In this document: positions 6,980 to 12,557 of the stretch, one piece after another
Numbering within the stretch: the stretch's first letter is position 1
How the letters are laid out: every line of letters starts with the position of its first letter
Assembly: GCA_020859965.1 (NCBI GenBank)
Contig: JAJBVF010000450.1
Coordinates: forward strand, 1 to 12,557
From: Clostridiales bacterium
GTDB lineage: Bacteria > Bacillota > Clostridia > Lachnospirales > Lachnospiraceae
DNA: 12,557 nt
Direction of reading: 5' to 3'
The notes under the pieces: model-generated
Databases searched by the model: none
What the model was told of the DNA's origin: nothing
Seen by the model: the letters and a program-made list of their open reading frames with translations, nothing else
Program-made: the position numbers and the translations under genes

Positions 6980-8201
6980 ACAAAGGTTCAGCAGTATGAG
7001 AAAAAAGCTGTTGGAGAATCTGGAAGGATGCCGGGAACTACAGGATGATGAGATTTATCAGAATATTGACGATCTGATTCTGGAATCCGGGATGGAATAT
7101 TATATCCGCCTCGCGGACCGGACAGACCTGCGAAAAGATCTGTTTAATTCGGTGCGGCGTCTGGATATTCTGCAGGAACTGATCGATGATAACTCGGTCA
7201 CGGAGATTATGGTGAATGGTACGGAAGGGATTTATGTGGAGCGTGGCGGCAGACTGAAACGATGGGATAAGTGCTTTTATACGAAAGAACGGCTGGAGGA
7301 CATTGCACAGCAGATTGTAGGCAGATGTAACCGCATTGTAAATGAGTCGGTGCCGATCGTTGACGCGAGACTGGCAAATGGAGCCAGAGTCAATATTGTC
7401 ATGCCGCCGGTGGCTTTGAATGGCCCGGTGATCACCATCAGGCGCTTTCCGGATCAGCCCATATTAATGGATCAGCTGGTGCGCTGGGGTACAGTGACTC
7501 AGGAGGTGGTGGATTTCCTGGAAAAGCTGGTTCGAGCCGGATACAATATTTTTATTTCGGGTGGGACTGGTTCCGGAAAAACGACCTTTATGAATGCATT
7601 GTCGAACTATATCCCTGGTGATGAGCGGATTATTACAATTGAGGATAATGCGGAACTGCAGCTGCAGGGGGTTCAGAATCTGGTGCGCATGGAAGCACGC
7701 AACGCAAATGCCGAGGGGGATAAGGAGATTACAATCCGGGATCTGATTCGGGCAAGCCTGCGAATGCGGCCAGACCGCATTCTGGTAGGTGAGGTCAGGG
7801 GAAGTGAAGCGATTGATCTTTTGCAGGCATTGAATACAGGGCATGATGGTTCTATCAGTACGGGGCATGCAAACAGTCCGCAAGATATGCTTTCCAGGCT
7901 GGAGACAATGGTGCTGATGGGAATGGAACTTCCGCTTCAGGCGGTACGTCGGCAGATTGCATCTGGAATCGATATTATTGTGCATGTCGGCCGATTGCGG
8001 GATAAGACCCGGAAGGTATTGCAGATTCTGGAAGTACTGGATTTTGACAGCGCAGCTGGAGAAATACAGACACAGCCTTTGTACGAATTTGAAGAGGAAG
8101 GAAGGGATATATGCGAATCAGTAACAGGAAAACTGCTAAAACGGCAGGAGTTGCAAAACCGTCAGAAACTGGAGCGGGCAGGAATTTGCCTAGAGGAATG
8201 A
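6972..8201 (+). CDS. tadA: TadA/CpaF-type secretion ATPase
   Basis: A 409-residue hexameric ATPase of the VirB11/GspE superfamily that powers Flp pilus assembly from the cytoplasmic face. The N-terminal domain includes the CpaF-type segment VTEIMVNGTEGIYVERGG (about 76-93). Walker A is GGTGSGKTT (197-205), the Asp-box is ITIEDNAELQL (222-232), and the Walker B region is ILVGEVRG (270-277, Glu274), followed by the conserved TGHDGSISTGHANS (289-302). All catalytic elements appear intact. ATG 6972 is preceded by GGAGG copies at 6955-6959 and 6958-6962; an upstream in-frame ATG at 6921 would give a 17-residue extension buried in tadZ and is less likely. It overlaps tadZ at its start and tadB at its end. 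Confidence 0.96.
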   Translation: MDEQRFSSMRKKLLENLEGCRELQDDEIYQNIDDLILESGMEYYIRLADRTDLRKDLFNSVRRLDILQELIDDNSVTEIMVNGTEGIYVERGGRLKRWDKCFYTKERLEDIAQQIVGRCNRIVNESVPIVDARLANGARVNIVMPPVALNGPVITIRRFPDQPILMDQLVRWGTVTQEVVDFLEKLVRAGYNIFISGGTGSGKTTFMNALSNYIPGDERIITIEDNAELQLQGVQNLVRMEARNANAEGDKEITIRDLIRASLRMRPDRILVGEVRGSEAIDLLQALNTGHDGSISTGHANSPQDMLSRLETMVLMGMELPLQAVRRQIASGIDIIVHVGRLRDKTRKVLQILEVLDFDSAAGEIQTQPLYEFEEEGRDICESVTGKLLKRQELQNRQKLERAGICLEE

Positions 8202-8971
8202 ATGCAAGGCGCTGCGCCAGAGACCGCCCGTGGATGGAGGATTCGCTGTACGAGCTCTCCCTGGCAGAGCGAATGAAATATCTGGCAATGTATGTGCTGC
8301 TGGATGGCTGTGTCAGTTATTTGTTTTTTCAGTCGGTAAAGGCATTCATTCTGTTGCTTCCGGGGGTATTGCTTTTTTCACGCGAGGCGAAGAAGGTGAT
8401 GAGGGAACGGCGCAAAAAAGAAATCACGCAGCAATTTCTGGATGGGATACAGCTGATGCTCGCCGCGCTGCAGGCAGGCTATTCTCCGGAAAACGCATTG
8501 GGTGAGGCACGAAAAGAGCTTTCTAAGATCTATCCGGCAGAGGCGGTAATCGTACGGGAGTTTTATCGGATGGATGCACAGATTCAGATGAGCCGAAACC
8601 TGGAAGAACTGATGCTGGACTTTGGGAGACGTTCAGATGTGCCGGATATTGTCAGCTTTGCGGAAGTGTTCCTGACGGCAAAGCGCTCGGGCGGTGATCT
8701 GATCGCGATTATACGAAATACGGTATCCTGTATCCGGCAAAAGCAGGAAACTATGCAGGAGATTGAGACCTGTCTGGCAGGCAAACTGATGGAGCAGAAA
8801 ATCATGAGTGCGATACCGCTTTTTATTCTGATGTATGTGAAGCTGACATCGCCGGATTTTCTGGAGGTAATGTATGAGACAGCCGCAGGTATGGCGGTGA
8901 TGGTGGTCTGTTTTGGTGTATATCTGATGGCGTTCCTCTGGGGACTGAATATCGTGCGAATTGAGGTATAG
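8198..8971 (+). CDS. tadB: TadB-like type II secretion F-domain membrane platform protein
   Basis: An inner-membrane platform protein thought to couple TadA to pilin extraction. From the chosen start it has 257 residues: a basic N-tail, a hydrophobic pair (about 28-63), a cytoplasmic GspF-like helical domain with the typical QAGYSPENAL segment (92-101), and two C-terminal hydrophobic segments (about 203-217 and 231-251). ATG 8198 overlaps the tadA stop as ATGA, the classic coupling arrangement. The reading frame is open back to ATG 8111, which has a purine-rich GGAAGG upstream but would overlap tadA by 91 bases. ATG 8234 (MEDSLYELS) is a third option that matches the usual compact N-terminus. 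Together with tadC it completes the normal two-protein platform; sequence identity to classic TadB is low, so the call depends strongly on context. Confidence 0.82.
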   Translation: MNARRCARDRPWMEDSLYELSLAERMKYLAMYVLLDGCVSYLFFQSVKAFILLLPGVLLFSREAKKVMRERRKKEITQQFLDGIQLMLAALQAGYSPENALGEARKELSKIYPAEAVIVREFYRMDAQIQMSRNLEELMLDFGRRSDVPDIVSFAEVFLTAKRSGGDLIAIIRNTVSCIRQKQETMQEIETCLAGKLMEQKIMSAIPLFILMYVKLTSPDFLEVMYETAAGMAVMVVCFGVYLMAFLWGLNIVRIEV

Positions 8972-9019
8972 CTGATTTGAAAACGAGGTACCAGGAATAC
9001 GGGGATGGAGTAAAAACAG

Positions 9020-10402
9020 ATGGGGAAATTCAGGAAGACAGGCAATAATCTGGGGGTGTTCCTGGTGGAACGGCTGGGGATGGATCAGCCTGGCAAGGGA
9101 AAGCAGGAGCTGCAGCAGGAACTGATTGCTTTACATGCGGGAAGCAGATCCGCAGTGAAAAGGTATTATATCCGGAAGATGCGATGTATCGTGGCAATAC
9201 TGAGTATCGGACTGATATTAACATTGCTTTGCTTTCTTACATTTCGCTGGAACAGTGGTAAGAATCAGCTGGATTCGGTATTGCGGCCCGGTTATGGGGA
9301 AGGCAACAGAAAGGAAGCGCTGTCCGTTCAGGTGGAAGATGAAGAAAAGACCAGGGAGTTTACGGTTACAGTACAGGAGAGGGAATATACAGATGCGGAG
9401 AAACAGGAATTTCTTGAAGAGTCGCTTATTCAGCTGGATGAAATTCTCCTGGGAGAAAATCAGTCGCTGGATTTTGTCCAGACGACTCTGGTGTTCCCGG
9501 AAAGTCTGCAGGATGGTGCAGTCAGTATAAGCTGGATGACTACTCCTTATGGAGTGATCGGAACGGATGGAAGCATTCTTTCGGCAGAGGACAGCGAAGG
9601 AACGTTAGTAGAAATACAGGCGACTCTGGAGTGCGACGGAGTGGAAGCGCTTTACAGTGTCTGTGCAAACGTTTTTCCGCCGGATCTGACAGAGGAAGAG
9701 CAGCTTCTGGCAGAAATTCAGGAAGAGGTAGCGAAGGCGGATGAAGAGAGCAGCTATGAGAGTGTACTTACACTTCCTGCATCGGCTGCAGGAAGAAAGC
9801 TGACCTGGCTAAAGAATTCGTCGAATCCGTATCTTTCCGTACTGGCAATGACACTGATCCTGGCAGTCTGTGTCTTTCTGCAGATGGATAATCAGGTACA
9901 TAAGAAAGCGGAGAAAAGAAAAAATGAACTGCTTCTGGATTATCCGGATCTTATGTGGAAGATGACGATGCTTTTAGGAGCAGGTATGAGTATACGGGGA
10001 GCGTTTTTTCGGATTTCGGAGGAGTATGAGAGAGGAAAACAGCAGTGGCACGGAATGGGAAAAAAATCTGGAAGACAGAGATATGTATACGAGGAGGTCA
10101 CCTATACTTGCCGCGAGATGCAAAGCGGAATAGGCGAGGCACAGGCATATGAGCGTTTTGGGAAACGCTGCCAGTTGCCAGAGTATATCCGTATTGGTTC
10201 GATTCTTTCACAGAATCTGAGAAAGGGTGCGAAAGGTCTGACTGCTCTTCTTGAAACGGAAGCGGAATCTTCCCTGAATGACCGCAAGCATCACGCAAGA
10301 AAAATTGGAGAGCAGGCGGGTACCAGGCTCCTGTTGCCGATGATGCTGATGCTTGGGATCGTCCTTGCCATATTGATGGTGCCGGCCTTTCTGTCTTTCT
10401 GA
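9020..10402 (+). CDS. tadC: TadC-like platform protein with an extracellular Ig-like insertion
   Basis: A 460-residue GspF-type membrane platform protein, much longer than the roughly 300 residues usual for TadC. Order: cytoplasmic N-tail (1-54), TM1 (about 55-75), extracytoplasmic segment (76-270), TM2 (about 271-288), cytoplasmic helical F-domain containing MTMLLGAGMSIRGAF (315-329), and a C-terminal TM (about 435-457). The extracellular part holds a beta-rich block (about 135-218) with VSISW (168-172) and GTDGSIL (181-187), like the atrophied bacterial Ig domains, then an acidic helical stretch (222-247) and a second short LTLP...LTW motif (250-263) against TM2. The extra mass is thus an expansion of the loop normally joining the first two membrane helices. 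ATG 9020 follows GGAG (9007-9010) by nine bases; the gap after tadB is 48 bases. The TadC call rests on the C-terminal half and operon position. Confidence 0.85.
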   Translation: MGKFRKTGNNLGVFLVERLGMDQPGKGKQELQQELIALHAGSRSAVKRYYIRKMRCIVAILSIGLILTLLCFLTFRWNSGKNQLDSVLRPGYGEGNRKEALSVQVEDEEKTREFTVTVQEREYTDAEKQEFLEESLIQLDEILLGENQSLDFVQTTLVFPESLQDGAVSISWMTTPYGVIGTDGSILSAEDSEGTLVEIQATLECDGVEALYSVCANVFPPDLTEEEQLLAEIQEEVAKADEESSYESVLTLPASAAGRKLTWLKNSSNPYLSVLAMTLILAVCVFLQMDNQVHKKAEKRKNELLLDYPDLMWKMTMLLGAGMSIRGAFFRISEEYERGKQQWHGMGKKSGRQRYVYEEVTYTCREMQSGIGEAQAYERFGKRCQLPEYIRIGSILSQNLRKGAKGLTALLETEAESSLNDRKHHARKIGEQAGTRLLLPMMLMLGIVLAILMVPAFLSF

Positions 10403-10512
10403 GCCGCAGGGGAGAGATTGTTTATTCCTGCGAAGCAATCAGTCAGGCAGCCAGCTAACTATGCTTGCATCAGGGGCTTTGAATTGAGAATGCCGGGCAT
10501 GAATTAAGAAAT

Positions 10513-10576
10513 GGATAAACAGGCAAACAGATAAACAGACATGCAGGTAAGCAGATAAACAAGCAGATAAAGAAGG
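10513..10576 (+). repeat. Imperfect 12-bp direct repeat array upstream of the pilin gene
   Basis: Five 12-base units of an AGATAAACARGC-like consensus occur at 10513-10524, 10529-10540, 10541-10552, 10553-10564 and 10565-10576, in register except for a 4-base AAAC insertion after the first. The third is the most diverged. The last unit runs into the pilin Shine-Dalgarno. The array lies in the 183-base leader between tadC and the pilin gene; the rest of that leader (10403-10512) has a small ATGCC-G-GGCAT palindrome (10490-10500) and no convincing promoter. Confidence 0.7.
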
Positions 10577-10585
10577 AGGAGAAGG

Positions 10586-10753
10586 ATGGATTCTATCAAA
10601 ACATTTCTGCGGGAAGAAGAAGGTGTCGGAACAGTAGAGATCATTCTGATTCTTGTCGTACTGATCAGCCTTGTACTGATCTTCAAGGAACAGCTTACGA
10701 GTATCGTCAACACTATTTTCAGTAAGATCACAAGTCAGAGTAACAGTGTATAA
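10586..10753 (+). CDS. flp: Flp1-type IVb pilin precursor
   Basis: A 55-residue major-pilin candidate. The leader MDSIKTFLREEEG is followed by the hydrophobic helix VGTVEIILILVVLISLVLIF, then a short polar tail ending SQSNSV. Gly13 at -1 and Glu18 at +5 match the type IV prepilin rule, so the peptidase encoded at 5317-5826 should cut after Gly13 and leave a mature 42-residue pilin. The residue after Glu is Ile rather than the Tyr of classic Flp pilins, a pattern of the Flp1-like family I associate with Clostridia. The ribosome binding site AAGGAGG (10573-10579), six bases from ATG 10586, is the strongest in the window, as suits an abundant fibre subunit. The gene is short enough that length-filtered searches would miss it. 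Confidence 0.9.
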   Translation: MDSIKTFLREEEGVGTVEIILILVVLISLVLIFKEQLTSIVNTIFSKITSQSNSV

Positions 10754-10786
10754 GACATGAGCGGAGAGGCGCGCGGAAGGAGACTG

Positions 10787-12304
10787 ATGGACAGAGGAGC
10801 ATATAAAGGATCGATCACTGTTTTTTTAAGCCTGACCTGCATTCTGTTCCTCACTCTGATCTGTGCGGTGACGGAATCCGCCAGAATTCAGGGAGCAAAG
10901 GCACAGTCGGCAACAATTACGGGCATGGGAACTTTCTCACTGCTGAGTGAGTTTGAGACAAAACTGCTTGAAAAATATGAAATTTTTTCGTTGGACGGCG
11001 CATCCGGAGGCAGTTTTCAGATTCAGACAGTGAACGACAGATTTGAGGAATTTATTACCCAGAATGCAAACCCAAAGACAGGGCTATTGAAATCACTGGC
11101 CTTTGATCCCTGGAACCTTGAACTGGAAACAAGTGAGATCACCGGCTATGCGCTGTTAACGGATAACAAGGGAGAGGCGTTTTATCAACAGGCTGTCGCA
11201 TATATGAAGACAAATATCGGTGTGATTGCGCTCGAGGAGATCCTGAAACTGGCGGAGAGTACGGATGAGATAGAGAGAAAGCAGGAAACATATGAGGCAG
11301 ATCAGAACAGCAGTGACGGAAGTCTGTCCAGCCTGGAGAATGCAAAACAGGACCGGCTGGAGGAACTGGAATCAGAAGCAGTGGAATCAGGTGAAGACAC
11401 AGCAATTTCTGTTGAAACAGAGGGAAATCCGCTTACGGAGATCGCGAAGCTTCGCAGGAAAAGCACGCTTGAGATCGTGACCTGGGACAAAAGCATATCG
11501 GGTAAAAGTATTACACTTCGCTCTCAACCGTCAAATGGCAGACTGCAAACGGGGACGATGGAAATTGAAAAGGAACACAGCGGATTATTGTCAAATGTGC
11601 TGTTCCGGGAATACCTTGTCCGGTATTTTCCGAATTATGACAGCAATGAGACGGGGGCTGCACTGGATTATCAGCTGGAATATATTCTTGGGGGAAAGGC
11701 TACAGATAAAAAAAATCTGAAGTATGTCGTAAACCGCCTGCTGCTAATCAGGGAAGGGATGAATTACGCTTACAGCGTGAGCAATACTTCTATGAATTCC
11801 CAGGCGGGTTCACTGGCAACGGCATTGACGGGATTTCTGGGAATTCCTGCACTGACGGCCGCGACAAAGCATGCATTGTTGCTGGCCTGGGCTTACGGGG
11901 AGAGTTTGATTGATGTGCGGATTCTGCTGGAGGGTGGGAAAGTTCCTCTTACGAAAGATGGGAATTCATGGTCACTGACATTGGAAAACCTTGGAAGAGT
12001 CACAGAAATACTGAGATCAGGAGCAGAAGGAAAATCCGAGGGACTTTCATATCTGGATTATTTAAGAATTCTTTTAAATACAGGGGCACTGGCTAATCAG
12101 AAAATGAGGGCCTTGGATATGATTCAGGCAGAAATGAAAGAAGAGGATGGCATGAGTGGTTTTCAGGTACAGAATTGTATTGTAGCAGTATCAACACGTG
12201 CGGTATATCAGTGCGGGCAGGTTTTTGGGGGACTTCCAAAGGTGGTCATGGGAACTGCGGGAACAGAGCTTACTTTTGCCCAGACAGCGAGTATGGCATA
12301 TTAG
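10787..12304 (+). CDS. DUF5702-like membrane-anchored Tad-locus protein
   Basis: A 505-residue protein from the chosen start, of the DUF5702-like group found beside Tad genes in Clostridia. It begins with a short tail and the single hydrophobic helix GSITVFLSLTCILFLTLI (8-25), then a large external region. Residues about 145-215 are acidic and predicted helical; the conserved C-terminal half contains EYLVRYFPNY (275-284), LDYQLEYILGGKATDKKNL (293-311), and LLAWAYGESLIDVRILLEGGKVPL (365-388, broken here by family-type spacing). The anchor resembles TadE pseudopilins but has Phe at the +5 position where Glu is expected. ATG 10787 follows GGAAGGAG (10775-10782) by four bases; an in-frame ATG at 10757, three bases after the pilin stop, lacks a ribosome binding site. 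Its function is unknown; placement right after the pilin suggests an accessory surface or assembly subunit. Confidence 0.82.
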   Translation: MDRGAYKGSITVFLSLTCILFLTLICAVTESARIQGAKAQSATITGMGTFSLLSEFETKLLEKYEIFSLDGASGGSFQIQTVNDRFEEFITQNANPKTGLLKSLAFDPWNLELETSEITGYALLTDNKGEAFYQQAVAYMKTNIGVIALEEILKLAESTDEIERKQETYEADQNSSDGSLSSLENAKQDRLEELESEAVESGEDTAISVETEGNPLTEIAKLRRKSTLEIVTWDKSISGKSITLRSQPSNGRLQTGTMEIEKEHSGLLSNVLFREYLVRYFPNYDSNETGAALDYQLEYILGGKATDKKNLKYVVNRLLLIREGMNYAYSVSNTSMNSQAGSLATALTGFLGIPALTAATKHALLLAWAYGESLIDVRILLEGGKVPLTKDGNSWSLTLENLGRVTEILRSGAEGKSEGLSYLDYLRILLNTGALANQKMRALDMIQAEMKEEDGMSGFQVQNCIVAVSTRAVYQCGQVFGGLPKVVMGTAGTELTFAQTASMAY

Positions 12305-12557
12305 GAAGGAAACGGTGTGAAGAAAGCAGGAGGGAGAACGCAGGAAGAAGAACGCGATATGAAACAGGGGTTATGAAAAAGTGATACGAAGAGAGCGGGG
12401 TGAAAAGGAGTGTTTTTGTGTCAGAAATTCAGGAAATACATACAAAATACTGAACTGTTTATCATAGAACTTTTTTCAATATTCTTTTCATGTAAGCACA
12501 AAAATAAAAAAATCTTTAGAAAGGAAAATAAAATCCCCAGGGTAAGAACGGATTATC
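12305..12557 (+). other. Tail region after the DUF5702 gene: aborted starts and AT-rich sequence
   Basis: No gene can be supported. GTG 12317, well placed after GGAAGGA (12304-12310), opens only 19 codons and stops at 12374-12376. ATG 12373 opens three codons, and GTG 12400 opens 17. From TTG 12416, five bases after AAAAGGAG (12403-12410), one frame stays open to the window edge, encoding a basic, AT-rich sequence that I do not recognise. Base composition becomes clearly AT-rich from about 12420. No terminator for the tad operon is seen before the edge. Confidence 0.5.

Noticed and set aside
7464..7985. 173-codon minus-strand frame opposite tadA
   Set aside because: It is fully antisense to the conserved ATPase core and its Cys/His-rich composition reflects the reverse complement of biased codons.
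10513..10576. Repeat array considered as a CRISPR
   Set aside because: Units are only 12 bases, imperfect and without spacers, and no cas genes are present.
10504..10731. 75-codon minus-strand frame rich in Leu and Tyr
   Set aside because: Its leucine-rich end is the translation of the 12-bp repeat array and the rest is antisense to the pilin gene.
12175..12384. 69-codon plus-strand frame overlapping the end of the DUF5702 gene
   Set aside because: It starts inside the DUF5702 gene, has no ribosome binding site and shows no recognisable domain.

Overview
The window looks like chromosomal DNA from an anaerobic Firmicute of the class Clostridia, most likely a Lachnospiraceae gut bacterium. 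This rests on three things: purine-rich Shine-Dalgarno sites, a glycogen/maltodextrin pair, and a Gram-positive Tad pilus locus with Flp1-like and DUF5702-like proteins of the kind I associate with that family. Every gene I can support lies on the + strand. There are no tRNA, rRNA, CRISPR or insertion-sequence features.

Region 1 (1-3733) is storage-polysaccharide metabolism. It holds a cytoplasmic GH13 alpha-glucan hydrolase (11-1366), then a glycogen branching enzyme, glgB (1602-3569), preceded by two tandem promoter-like sites and followed by a rho-independent terminator (3695-3733). Region 2 (3746-5103) is a single-gene unit with its own promoter and terminator. It encodes a CdaR/PucR-type transcription factor whose effector cannot be read from sequence.

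Region 3 (5141 to the window end) is a Tad (tight adherence, type IVb pilus) operon in the order tadV (prepilin peptidase), tadZ (atypical ParA-like ATPase), tadA (secretion ATPase), tadB and tadC (membrane platform), a very short Flp1-type pilin gene, and a DUF5702-like membrane-anchored protein. The system reads as follows. TadV cleaves the pilin leader, the TadA hexamer drives assembly on the TadB/TadC platform, TadZ positions the machine, and the Flp pilin forms the fibre. The DUF5702 protein is probably an accessory surface or minor-pilin-like subunit. No outer-membrane secretin gene is present, as expected for a monoderm.

The points most worth a second look are these: a TadC whose extracellular loop is expanded by about 195 residues and holds an Ig-like fold; a strong hairpin between tadV and tadZ whose loop can pair with its own 5' flank; a 12-bp imperfect repeat array directly before the pilin ribosome binding site; a 15-bp palindrome in the tad leader; a TadZ with a heavily altered Walker A motif; and an AT-rich tail after the DUF5702 gene with several aborted start sites where TadE-like genes might be expected.
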